From Lyophyllum atratum (lineage: Eukaryota; Basidiomycota; Agaricomycetes; Agaricales; Lyophyllaceae): a DNA stretch of 64,000 bases. The notes below the pieces were generated by a model. The model saw nothing but the letters and a program-made list of their open reading frames with translations, ran no database searches and was not told the DNA's origin. The translations under genes and the position numbers were made by a program. Location: assembly GCA_014905825.1 (NCBI GenBank), contig JACGCN010000008.1, forward strand, positions 1,178,001-1,242,000, given 5' to 3'. Positions 11,513 to 22,896 of this stretch are shown here, piece after piece. Numbering within the stretch: position 1 is the first letter of the stretch; every line of letters starts with the position of its first letter.

Positions 11513-14095
11513 ATGGTCAACGATGTAAAGGTCTACACCGTCAACGGTGCCGCAGCCGGGTCCTCCTCTTCATTGCCAGACTGGCTAACCCGCAAAAGAG
11601 CCGCCAAAGGGAAAGGGAAACGCGCGATCCGAGAACATGTCGAGGGCACCATCGAGCTAATCCAAGGCTTTGAATTCCCCGAAGCCAGCAACCGGATAAA
11701 AACCACACGAGACGGGCATCATGTCATTGCATCGGGGACATATAAACCGCAAATACGAGTGTGGGACCTGGATCAGCTTTCTATGAAGTTTGAGCGACAT
11801 ACAGATGCTGAAAACGTTGACTTTGTGGTACGTGAGTTACTCTTTGGTGGTGCCGAAACATAGGTCGAAGTGACTAACGTCTTCGTGCTTCCGTAGATCT
11901 TGTCCGATGACTGGACCAAGTCAATACACCTGCAAAACGACCGCACGATTGAGCTACACACGCAAGGCGGCTTCCATTACCGTACTCGAATACCTCGGTT
12001 CGGCCGCTCCCTTGCCTACCACTTCCCCTCCTGCGATGCCTACTTTTGCGCCTCCGGAAATGAAATATACCGCCTCAACCTCGACCAAGGACGGTTCATG
12101 ACCCCGCTCACCCTGAAAAATGAAGACGGCTCCGATGATATCCCTGGCGTCAACGTGGTAGACGTCAACCCAGCCCACCAGCTTCTTGCATTCGGTATCG
12201 AAGGGAATGGAACTGTGCAATTCTGGGATCCCCGTTCGCGGTCAGGCGTCGGTGCATTGCGACTGCCGAAAAGCAGACTAATGCGGACGGGCGCGGGTGC
12301 AGCTGGTCTGGATACAGACTTCTCCGTCACGGCTATCTCTTCTCGAGCAGATGGTCTCTCTTACGCTGTCGGAACATCCACAGGGCACACACTACTTTAT
12401 GATCTTCGTGCAGCAAGGCCTTTTGCCACCAAGGATCAGGGTTATGGATTGCCCGTCAAGCATGTGGCTTGGATTGACGGCGGGAGTAGGATGGCTGGAG
12501 ATGAGATGGTCATCAGTGCGGACAAGAAGGTCATTAAGATTTGGGACCGGAATTCGGTAAGCCTCCTGCACATTCATGCTATGTGTCCGCTCATGAAAAA
12601 CTTTTTAGCCTTCGACGAATTTTGCGTCCATCACACCAGCACAAGACCTCAATGACCTACACCACGTTCCAGGAAGTGGATTACTCATGACCGCCAACGA
12701 GGGTATTCAAATGGCGACCTACTACATCCCACAATTAGGTCCAGCCCCTCGATGGGCGAGCTTCTTGGAGAACATCACAGAGGAGATGGAAGACCAAACG
12801 ACACGCTCCGTATACGAGGACTACAAATTCGTCGAACGGACCGAACTCAAAACGTACGTCTTCTCGATTACCTGCTCATCCTTCACACGAAATTTACCTT
12901 TACCCATCTTTTAGACTCGGCTTGGACCATCTCGTGGGCACGCCCACGCTCAAGCCATACATGCACGGATACTTCATTTCGCTCAAGCTGTACGACGCTG
13001 CGCGCCTCATCGCCAATCCCTTCGTCTACGCTGAGCATCGCGAGAAGATGGTCCAGGACAAGATGGACAAGATGGCCGAGACTCGTATACGCGCGAAGAA
13101 GGACGTGGGGGTCAAGGTCAACAAAGCCCTCGCCGAGAAGATTCTTCGTGAGGAGGAGAAGGCGAAGAAGAGGGAGGAGAGGAAGAAGCAACGCAAGGCG
13201 GAGCGGGAAGAGGGTGATATGGAGGTTGACGAAGTGGAGGCTGCGGAGGAGGAGGAGGAGGAGAAGGAGAGGCCAAGCATACTGAGTGATCCTCGATTCG
13301 CAAAGGTGTTCGAGAGCTCAGAGTTCGCGATCGACGAGAACAGCAGAGAGTTTGCCCTGCTCAACCCGTCGGCCGCGTCTCAGAAGCGGAGTGGTGCACG
13401 GCCTAGAACTGCTGTCGAGGACGAAGAAGACGAAAGCGACAAAGCATCGTCTGATGGTCTGGATGACGGCGAGAGCGAGAGCGAAGAGGAGGATGGTAGT
13501 GGCAGCGACAGCAGCGATGCCGGTGGTGAGTGTTTCCATCCTTTCCCTCTACTTTCCTTACTGATCTCTCTATGTTCCAGAACTCAACAAGTTCGATCCT
13601 CGCGCCCGTCCAGGGCAGAAGAACGTCCGCGCCCAAGAAGCATACAACCGCACCCGCGAGCGTAACCGCGCCGCCGGCCGTGCTCCCAACGTCAATCTCG
13701 TGCCGATGCGTCCCCAGACAGACGGTACGCGCGTGGTAGACAAAAACGCCACCTTTGGTCAACGGCGGATGACGACGACGACGGCGAGCTCCGCTGGCGG
13801 TAGGAAGCAGACATCATCGTCGGATGTACGCTTTGCTGCTGATGGCGGGGTGGAGATGAGTTGGATGCCGTCAGCGGGGCCGATGGATGCCGAGGATATG
13901 CTGGTGTCGGGCGGTGGGGCTCCGAAGAAGGGGAAAACGAAAAGGCCGGGCGTGGAGTCCTTTGGTGCTGGTTTGGAGAAGGGTGGGGGTGACCCGTCCT
14001 ATGAGGTCAGCGAGAACGATAGGAAGGGCCGGACGCACAGGAGACAGGGGGTGCGGAGTGGGAGTAAAAATGTTTTCCGAAGGATGGATGGATGA
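11513..14095 (+). CDS. ENP2: Ribosome biogenesis protein ENP2/NOL10 (WD40)
   Basis: Five exons: 11513-11827, 11897-12556, 12609-12853, 12915-13525 and 13581-14095, giving 781 residues. The N-terminus (MVNDVKVYTVNG, LPDWLTRKR) and the run of WD-like blades with TYKPQIRVWDL, NEIYRLNLDQGRF, GTVQFWDPR and KIWDRNS match NOL10/Enp2. The NUC153-type segment DPRFAKVFES near residue 460 is followed by a long acidic, serine-rich tail and a basic C-terminus. Enp2 is a nucleolar component of the small-subunit processome needed for 18S rRNA maturation. The charged region with E/K-rich coiled coil (around residues 390-450) precedes the NUC153 motif as in orthologues. The first ATG gives the canonical start. 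Confidence 0.93.
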
Positions 14096-14334
14096 ACTTT
14101 GGGTGGACGTATATCCATATCTCTTTGACGGACTACTACTGGATATTAGATTGGACGCCATTGGCTTATTCTATCAGGGCTCGACTTGACTATAACATGC
14201 AGTCGAATGAGGGAACACTCTGAATCTCGCCTTCGAAGAGAAAGCTTATTTCAATGTTAGGTATGCTTGGGGGTATCACATGGTCAGGAACGATCTGCGA
14301 GTCTCTGACCTCCGCTAGTTTCGCACCAACTCAA

Positions 14335-15912
14335 TCATGGTTTCACTGCGATCTTCACCGCTTCCTTGCTATTCAGCTTATCGAGCGCCTGCTGAAAGTC
14401 TTTGATGGCGAAAGTGTTCGTAACCTATTCACGACAATTAGATCCGGGAACAGTCTGTTCTTTCAGATTGGCAGGCTCACCATGCCCTTGACTCGGATTT
14501 TACCGCTGTCCAAGTACTTCACAGCCCGGGGGAAGCAATGGGTCTGCGCAAACGATCCGATGATCTGTGACGCAGTAACAATTAAGAATATGTTCAATCC
14601 GGAGATTGCATTGCCTACCCGAATCTCATCTCCGAATATCTTCGAAGGTGACCAATGTACGCGAGCGCTATTGGCGTAAACGCTGTAGATCAGCAAGGTA
14701 CCACCTCTGCGAACGAGATTGATCGCATCGTTCGCCACTTTCTCCGATCCCGTTGCTTCTACCTGTATACCCGGCCACCGTTCATGACAGGAAATTATAG
14801 AAGCATGATGAGGTATTGCTCACAACTACGTCGAAACCGTAGGGGTTCGCCTTCTTTAGTTCTTCCCACTGCGGCTCCGGGTTGGCTCGGTCTAACTCGA
14901 TGTACTCATCGCCACAATCAAGGTCTTGAGCAACTTGGGTTTTGATGCCTTTGTTAGCAGCGATGACAACTTTGTGTGCTCCATTCAATTTCAAGAGCTG
15001 GGCGAGGATTAGGCCTGTTGAAGGATGTCAGTCGGGCATTCTTCCCGGACACGAAGGCAAAAGCACTTCACCAGTTGGTCCTGCGCCGAGAACGAGGGCG
15101 TCAATTCCGACGGGCGCGTTCAGTTTGTCAAGCCCATGGATTGCACAGGCAGCCGGCTCGACAAGCGTAGCCTCTTCGTCGGTTAAATTGTGTATCTTAT
15201 ATACCTTCTTGCTTTGTCTATGGTAATTGTGAGGGTGAGACCGCAAGGCATAGGTGAAAAATTGCAAACAGAGTGCTCACACTGCGACATATTCGCAGAA
15301 ACCGCCCTCCATCGTAACACCTAGGCCGTTGAAGTTCTCACATAAAACGTGCTGCCCACGTCGGCAGAAGAAGCAAGTATCACACTGTCGCGATGTGAGA
15401 CGCATACACTGATCAGTGGACCGTGTTCACGCACGGTGACGGTCGGGTCAACAACGCAGCGATCACCGACGGAGAGGCCTCCGACAGCTGATTTGCCTAC
15501 TGCCGCGATCGTACCCACGATTTCGTGTCCCGGGACGAGCTGTAAGGGGCAAGAGACATCAGATCTCTTCTCTGCGATCCAAAGCTTCTGAACGTACAGG
15601 AAACTTTCCAATGAACTCTCCCTGTTTTAATGACTCCGAAGTTGAGTACATGTTCTGACCATAGAGGAGGCGACGCTGACCTCAGCCAAGTGGTGGTCGG
15701 TACCACAGACTCCGCATGCAGTCACTGAAGAGCAGAAGAGTGAGTCGGTAATGTGTGCTTAGAGATGAAGCCGTGTCAAAACCTTTGATAAGAACTTCGC
15801 TGTCTGCTATCTGGGGCACTTGTTTCGTGATGATTTCAAGCTTGCGGGGCTGGGTCTCCCTGTCAGAAAAAGTTGGGATCCTGAAGGGGGGAACAATACC
15901 GCTTGATAGCAT
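14335..15912 (-). CDS. Zinc-dependent medium-chain alcohol/polyol dehydrogenase
   Basis: Nine exons: 15783-15912, 15681-15724, 15598-15621, 15435-15539, 15281-15384, 15072-15217, 14824-15014, 14481-14762 and 14335-14424, about 371 residues. Motifs in order are [10 protein letters not shown] (catalytic zinc cysteine), PGHEIVG (GHE zinc ligand), the structural-zinc loop [24 protein letters not shown] and the Rossmann glycine motif VLGAGPTG. It should oxidise an alcohol or sugar alcohol with NAD(P), in the cytosol; the closest style is sorbitol or arabitol dehydrogenase, but the substrate cannot be assigned. The start is uncertain: an ATG at 15935 opens a sequence resembling the usual MSTTMDAV family start, but in another frame, so either the start is the ATG at 15912 or a small indel has shifted the original start. 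Confidence 0.85.
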
Positions 15913-16400
15913 ACTGCGTCCATGGTGGTCGACATGGTGTGGGGGGTGAGGGCGTGTAATGAGAAGTTACAAGATCTTTCAGCTTTATGTAGGATGCGTC
16001 GGGCGAGTCGGACCGATTCCGGAACGGAAAAACCATCCGTTTTGTGGAGACTCCGGGAGCATTGGCTGCAGAGTACTTGAGATCGGATAAGCTTTGAGCG
16101 AATTTAAAAGCCGCGGAGCAGGTGCCACGAGTGGGCCATGAGCAAGTTCAGCCTTGACAGACGTGTTGGTGGGTTAAAAGCGCGACGTTTACAGTATATA
16201 TGCACCCGATCTTTGTGTGCTTGGGTGCAGTGGTACGCAGCGAATACCTCTGAAGTCAGGACCAGTGCTCCTGTTCATGTTGATGAGCATCGCGAGTGCT
16301 ACTGGAAGTACTACTATTTCGAGCATGTGTGTACATGCTTGGCTGCGCCATTGGATTTTCATGCCCCTATCCAAACCTTTGTTTTGCTGTCCTCGACACT
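15913..16400. promoter_or_regulatory. Bidirectional promoter region between dehydrogenase and RBR ligase
   Basis: Fewer than 500 bases separate the two divergent start codons, so both promoters must lie here. A TATATATGCA run at about 16193 is placed well ahead of the ligase start. No other motif stands out. Confidence 0.45.
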
Positions 16401-18719
16401 ATGACTGCCGTCGCACAGGATATCTTGAGCGAACAACTGATCGCCCAGCTCTTGGATAATGACCTCCTCTTATTAGATTCATTTAAACAAGCCGAAAAGT
16501 TACAGCTTGATCAAGTTGTAGCCGCATCAGCTCGAACTCAAGGCCGTATCCCGAAGTACTCGAAGCTAGACTCTGCGTCGATGGTTATAGACGCCGATGT
16601 GGACCTAGCCTTCCAATTATACCTCTCCGATGCTCGAGTCAGCAACGATGCATCTTATGCACAGGCGGTTCAGAGCCAAACTTACACTGTGAACACAGCC
16701 GATCATCAGTACGCGCAAAAGTTGGCCGCTAATGAAAGGCATGATTCAATTCGGTGCAAGATTTCAGCGTATCCTTAACTTAGACGATAGGAAAGTCAAT
16801 TTGGACGCGGAATTCGCGCGAAGATTACAGGTTATGGATGATGCAGGCCAAGCCGATATCGATGATGTCAAGGATGCTGAATGGTTCGAAGCATTATAAT
16901 ATATTGTGTTTCACGACTCCATGTCATCAACAGCATTCTGGGCGATAACGACACAGGTATCGACCTTAACGCGGTTCCAGTGGCCAATTCGGGTAAAACG
17001 AATGCGAAAGGCAAGGGCCGTCAACTTGCATCTCCATCACCCGAAGCTCAACACAAGCGCATGCGTTACGACCCCGGCGGCTTCTCAGGTACGTCACTTC
17101 AAAATTATGTAGTATGTTGGTAACATTGTGTCCAGCTTTCGAACTTAAGAAAGAGGAAGCAGGAGAAAATGCGTCCTCCTTCGCTAACATCCCCTATCCC
17201 ACATGTGGAATCTGCCTCGACTCCTTTATTTCAACGCACTCGCCCATATCTGCGGCACTCTCCGCCAATTCATCCAATCGACTCCCTTTCGGCCTTCGTC
17301 TTCCATGTCCAAAGGACCACGCGTACTGTATATCCTGTTTTACCTCTTATATCCAGAACAAACTAGACCCGGATGGGAGAGGCTTAGGCAAGTCGAGCGC
17401 AATCGTCTTTCCGATCCGATGTCCAGAGTGCATTTTGGGTGAATGGCCTAACGGCATCGAAGATGAGGTTGCGAAAAGGGTGCTAGGAGAAGATGGCATG
17501 GTTCAATGGGTGAACTTGGTTGTTCCGTTGCATTTTTGTTACGGCGCTGAATCTATTCATAATAGCATCACCAGAAGCTCCTCGATTCAATTCCTCGTCT
17601 GTTTTGCCCTAATCCTAAATGTTCCTCGCTGGTGGAGGCGGATGGAGATAGTCCCGATCCTCAGGCGATATGTCCATCTTGCCGGAAGGTCATGTGCGTG
17701 CCTTGCCGGACGCATTGGCATACAGGTGAGAAATATGTGCCCTACTTTAGTAACCGCTTCTGTTGCTGACCTCACTGTAGATCTTACCTGTGAAGAATAT
17801 CAGGTAAGCACTTTCAGGACCAGTCACCAATTCTAACGAAGCTGATGGTACTTAGGCTCTTCCATTGGACGAAAGGTCCCCCGAAGACCGTCTAGTTTTA
17901 GACCTAGCCAAGGTAGGGGCAGCATGCATTCCAATCTAATCTCTGTTTGCTCACAACCTCTCACCTTCAAGGCTGAGCAATGGCGACGTTGCCCCAACTG
18001 CGCGGTATGCTTTTCCACACCGAGCTTTCATCTTCTTTTCGGGCTGATCGTATCGCCAGGTAATCGTCGAACTTGTTTCTGGTTGTAACCACATGACCTG
18101 CATCTGTGGCTTCCACTTCTGCTTCAAATGCGGATGTCAGTGCAAGTTTCAATGTCGCTACGTATTGAATTGACTCGGAATTTTAGCCCCGACGACACGA
18201 GAAGGCAAGTGCAAGAGCAACCCTCCGTGTGAGCTATGGGACGAGGAGATGTTGTTGGAGCAACGCGAAAGGGCGAGAAATCCTGTTGCGCTGCCACGTG
18301 CGGGACTCGCAATCCCCCTAAATCCTCTTGGGTTTCAACAGCCACAACGTGCCCCGGAACCGTATAGACCCCCAGCACACGTCCCGCAGCCCCACCACAA
18401 TGATTTGGCCTGGATGGATGACCCTCGTGCGTTATACTCTTCGTCGTGAGGAGATGACCGACTGACGGCCGCTTTAATAGACGTGTTGAGCGCGAAACAT
18501 TTGTTCACGCACAACATGGTGCATGACCTCACTTGTGGATATTGCAACCTGCGCCTCAACTCCCTGGCGGATCTGAGATACCATTTAGCGCATGTCCGAC
18601 GCCATCCAGTGTATGCTTGTTGTGGAAGGTTCTTCAACCGCCGTGTTGATTTTGAGCGGCATGAGGCTGCGCGGCCTGCGAGGTTTGGGTACCATGCACA
18701 TCAGATGCTTCATGATTGA
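16401..18719 (+). CDS. RBR-type (RING-IBR-RING) E3 ubiquitin ligase
   Basis: Eleven exons: 16401-16753, 16791-16883, 16934-17088, 17136-17509, 17566-17725, 17781-17803, 17856-17912, 17972-18004, 18060-18135, 18187-18426 and 18481-18719, giving 600 residues. RING1 begins with PTCGICLDSF and continues through CPKDHAYCISCF; the IBR has LFCPNPKCSS and AICPSCRKVMC; RING2 has RRCPNCAVIVEL and GCNHMTCICG then FHFCFKCG. RBR ligases form a thioester on a RING2 cysteine before passing ubiquitin to the substrate; the cysteine of HMTCICG is at that place. A C-terminal tail carries a Cys/His pattern (LTCGYCNLRL, then paired His and YACCGRFF with ERH) like zinc fingers. The intron before the RING2 exon ends in CAAG. 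Substrate unknown. Confidence 0.9.
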
Positions 18720-18901
18720 TTTGTACATTTTGCGCCACCTATTGTTACTTCATTTTCTCCTAGGTGTACCCCAAGTATTGCTTCGCATGTCCTGGCACTG
18801 GGCCTTAGATGGATTGCCTGTAGATTCACAAAATTCGTAACAGACAATAAATATAGTAGATAGCAACGTCCAGCCTTGGCTGCAAGAGCTAAACGACTCA
18901 C

Positions 18902-18962
18902 ATATTCGCAATAGCGGGTGGAATTGGCATCATCGGCGGCGGCGCAGGTGGTGAAGCAATCA
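18902..18962 (-). pseudogene. Relic first exon of a DUF6534 gene
   Basis: Read on the minus strand, this segment matches the first exon of the intact copies (start, Ala-Ser, a Pro-rich stretch, then the donor ATGTGAGTC) almost base for base over about 60 bases. The start codon is ATT instead of ATG, and no second or later exon follows. Upstream, near 19035-19045, a TATATACCC box resembles that of copy 2. It is therefore a truncated remnant of a fifth family member, lying about 1 kb beyond the end of copy 2 and in the same orientation. Confidence 0.65.
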
Positions 18963-19826
18963 GGTAATTTATGCGTGAAGCCTGGACCTAGAATGAGTTG
19001 CGCAGGACCTATTTCGAGTACTAGTCGATTTTCAACTCCCTATATACCCTTTCCTGATAACAACATCAATACAATCATGGAATCATGATGAAAGGAAAGA
19101 AGAGACCTTTTATATCTTACTATTATCTGTCATCTATCCAATGTGGCTAGAATTTAAACGGTCTCTTCGGAATCTACGCCCAAGAAAGAGACACCGTCTT
19201 CTGATGAGAACAATGACACCTTCGCTTTGCGCTTCAATGAAGACACGTGTTGCCTTGACGTCGTTCGGTCACCGGCGTATGGCGGGTTGCGTGTTAAACA
19301 TTGCTGTTGGTCGGAGAGACAATATCATGATCACGGATTCCTAAAGGCATTCGACGGGGTCGGAATGGGTGGCGTTAGTGTTGCTTGACTGAAAGGCGCC
19401 GCCGGATGACACGGCGGAACGAGGCTGTGCACCGATGGTTCGAAACTTCAATCCGAAGTCCACGGTTCAAAATCCCACTTGCTTCGATCATCATGATGAT
19501 GCCGCCAGTGACTTGGCAAGTAACGGCCATCCTGTTCCATATATGACGGTTAGGTCTTATTGACACGCACATTTGAAGAATGCTGGCATGCAGCGAGGGA
19601 ATGGTCGACCAAGATCATGAATATTGGCCGTTATACGCTGTCACTGTAACTGGGAAACAAACGCTCAGTAGCATCTGAGCATGTAGCTTGCGGATCGTAA
19701 CTTCCACACCAGCGTAGTCAATTTATTATGATATGAAAGTAGATCGCGAATGCCCAACGGCTTAGAGAGCAGGAACGTACCAGAAAATCGCGATTGCACT
19801 CAGCTCGGTCGGTGATGCGTAACCTC

Positions 19827-19888
19827 TCAGACGCGTGCAGCAGACAGAGAGGGAGGCGGCCTCAGATGCGATCCTATTGAAATCTGTT
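19827..19888 (+). pseudogene. LYS2-derived fragment
   Basis: About 60 bases match the coding strand of LYS2 at 23275-23337 with roughly ten differences; the shared core includes GGGAGGCGGC and GATGCGATCC. In the intact gene these bases code for the [17 protein letters not shown] stretch. Nothing on either side continues the similarity, so it is an isolated scrap, about 3 kb upstream of the source gene and in the same orientation. Confidence 0.55.
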
Positions 19889-20020
19889 ATCGCATTAAGC
19901 TCCCTACTGGGTGTTATACGTTAATCACTGCTTCGGTGGGTGCACAGCGTCTTTAAACAGTGGCCTTGGACGTAGACACCTTGCATTGGTTCACCATCAG
20001 ATGCAAATAGCTGGGATGAT

Positions 20021-21679
20021 TCAAGCAAGCAGCTTCACCTGAAATTCCTCCACTGAGTCGTCACGGATGACATCTGTCTCTTGCAGCACTTCGATCCGGA
20101 ATGTCCCTTCAGGAGCAGCTTTGCTTGCCACATGATGATCTGGAGGCCTGGGCGTAGGTCTTCCGCGGAGCATGATTCCGCCCGTACCAGAGTCCATTTC
20201 GAAGGTCGAATGTTGCTGTTGAGCCATGCCTTTGCCTCTCATGTAGATACGATTGTTGAGCACTACCATGAACGTGTTTGAATACCTGTGAAGTATCGGT
20301 TAGAAGACGGGCTACTGGCAACTGCACCCAGACCAAGACAACCTACAGTTTCCCAAGAACATAGCCGCTGTTGTGGATGCTCAATGAAGAGGGTTGTAAC
20401 TCTATTAAGGAACGAAGCTCACGGAGCCACAGCCGCGGTCGAGTTAGGGCCCTATGGACATGGTAAGTCTACTTGGTTAACAAAGGTGATGACCCAGATT
20501 ACTTACGTTTATCGCCAAGTTGCATACCAGTGTGACAATCGCGACAGAAGCTGGAATCCACGTGAGCATTGGCATAGTCTCAGTCCTTCTGGGAAACTCG
20601 AACCCGTCACTGAATTTGTCTCCAGTGTAAGCCGTACAATTTTGACGAGAATGGTGTCCAACTTCCGGTATTCCGAGTCTGCACGGGTTCTCCCGCGTAG
20701 AAGCTGGAAAAAGGAGGTTGATTATGTGTATCCTTTCCGTTGAGTCAGCGACGTACTAGCCAAGTCATGATTACCGCGATCATGGTGTCTGCAAGGGCAG
20801 CAGCGCCGCACCAAAACTAGTTTTCGAATAAGAATTGGGCTCGGCGAATTTCAGTCAGGAATTTACAGAAAAATGGATGGTGAGCGCCTTCATGGCTGCC
20901 AGGCTGCCTAGGCGAAACCCCTAGATGTAGCAGTCAACCCATGGTCCAGAGGACAGAGTAAATGGCATACAACGATCCCCGCAGCCAAAGCACCGCCCAA
21001 AGAAGCCATAGAAACCTGTATATTGGTGTTGGAGCATAATCAGGCTGCAGAGTATTGGCGCGAACGAACCAACAACACTATGAGAGGAAGCCAGATTGAT
21101 TTCTGTAGAACCCAAATCCTCCAGCAGAAGAATACTTGGACGACGAATGCAAGTATCCCATCCAGGATTGGGTTGTCAAATGGTGAGATAAACGGATCAT
21201 TCAAAGCGAGTATGTTTCCATATCCCTTGGCAACCCAGTGGTATGCATCTGCTGAGGCAAGAGCTGTTTGGATAGTGTCGAGAGCGAAGATACCGTATAC
21301 TTGAGCGCATACAATATTAGTGTTATGGGCGTTGTGAAGGACGTTTACAGATACCAAGGTACTTGAGCGTTTTCCTGTCCATTGGAAAACATTGCGCATA
21401 TACGTCTGTAATCAATGTCAGTGATATGCCGGATGTTGAGCAAAAGCCGTCTTACAGGTTTGAATACAGAGCGCGCCATACAGAAACCAGTTCAACATAA
21501 CGCCGATCAGCTAATGTGAGCATCGTAAGTTGACGGTGTTGCAAATGATGGTTGATATGTATTACAGGAGGGCCCGCTCTGATAATATACGATTACGGAC
21601 TTGAACCTGCGATGACCTGAAAGACTCACATAGACGCAATGGTGCCTGGAATCGGTGGCAGCGTAGGTACTGAAGCCAT
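20021..21679 (-). CDS. DUF6534-type fungal multi-pass membrane protein, copy 2 (intact)
   Basis: The same exon order as copy 1 can be followed on the minus strand from the start MASVPTLPPIPGTIAS at 21679 to the stop at 20021. Recognisable pieces are LIGVMLNWFLYGAL, VYAQCFPMDRKTLKYL, SADAYHWVAKGYGN, FDNPILDG, VFFCWRIW, a WCGAAALADTMIAV segment, ASVAIVTLVCNLAIN, GYVLGKL and a polar tail starting NTFMVVLNNRIYM. No frameshift or stop was seen inside the exons, so this copy looks functional. It runs opposite to copy 1 and is more like it than like the two broken copies at 32 and 45 kb. Function unknown. Confidence 0.82.
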
Positions 21680-22896
21680 CAGGCAAGTTAGCGGTGAAAC
21701 TTGGAGAGGGAGTCCGGCGTCAGCTAGCTAGTGCTAGTCGTTTTTCTAACGCGCTATATACAGATCAGAATCGCAACCACCGGTGACCGAGAACCGCCGA
21801 TTAAGTTGATACTGCCATGGTGCTGCCACGGCAGATGTACTAAAGAAGGCGTTAGAACCGGATGTCAGTGGTTGAATGATCCGGCTGCGAAGGAATCTTC
21901 TGCGCCCATTTGGATGGCAGTTGGTCCTCCCCTTCTCGTCCTTTGTCCTGGGGCTGTTCGAAATTCATGGACAGAAGCCCTGTACAAGCGCAAAGACGAT
22001 TATATAGACCTTAAAGCGCGCGAGTCGAGCTGTTGCACAGGAGGGAAGATATGAGACATTGCAAGACGATTGCGCGCCCCACCCATGTCGTTGTCCACTC
22101 ACCGACCCAGCTGAGTCAGTTCAAGGGCGATAATAGCGCCAACGATTCACCTCAGGGGATGTGCAGCGAGAACACATGCAGTGGCGTGCCTTCGGAGACC
22201 TCGGTAGTTCTACTGACGAACGTTTCGCCTTGAAACGGTCCGCCTTTTGCACGACTATCACCGTGGGGCATAGCGTGACGCCTGCAAAGTGCCTTGCAAG
22301 CAAAGGAAGGATTTCGCAAAGCAAACAAGTAAAATAAGCACGTCCATATCCACCTTCTGAATCGCTCCGCTATCGTGACATCCCAACACGAATTGAGCTT
22401 TATTCCTATGAGCTAGTCCTGAGATATCAGACACAGTCCATACCACTCATACCTTGAGTGACCCTTCGTGGCATCGAAGACGTTCAAAGTTTAGCAGCAA
22501 CCCAAAGCCTGCATGATAGGCGACGAAGGCATTCTGGATTAATCTGTGTTGGACAGCGGACTCGGGGTAGTTGTCGAAGAATTCTCTGCAGCGCTATTGT
22601 TCTTGATAGAAGTTTTGTGGTAGGAGATAGTGCAACACGCAAGGAACCGTGGATGTAATCTGTATGTAGAAAGAATAGGAAAGAATGTTGATGTTGATTA
22701 ACTGGTTACTGGGGCGGGCGACGGCGGCACGGCATCGGCTTGTCGTCGGTCGATCTATTGATATTGTGATCGACTTGTGATCGAGATCCACGTGTCCTGA
22801 GGTAAGCGACTAGATTTGAGTCATACAAAAAATTGTGATTGAATACAAAGTTCTATCGCTTGAGTCAATAGTGCTAGCCCCATCCACGTCCAAAAA
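21680..22896. other. Divergent intergenic region
   Basis: Promoters of DUF6534 copy 2 (minus strand) and LYS2 (plus strand) must lie here. No other gene, long repeat or RNA is apparent; the short frames at 21731-22658 lack recognisable features. Confidence 0.45.

Larger units (their letters stand above)
18720..20020. other. Gene-free stretch with two gene remnants
   Basis: This 1.3 kb holds no intact gene. It does contain a relic DUF6534 first exon and a scrap resembling LYS2, both listed separately. Between them I see only short unrecognised frames. Confidence 0.5.

Noticed and set aside
13026..13364. Leucine/serine-rich minus-strand frames opposite ENP2
   Set aside because: They are the antisense of the E/K-rich coiled region; codon pattern and family match support only the plus strand.
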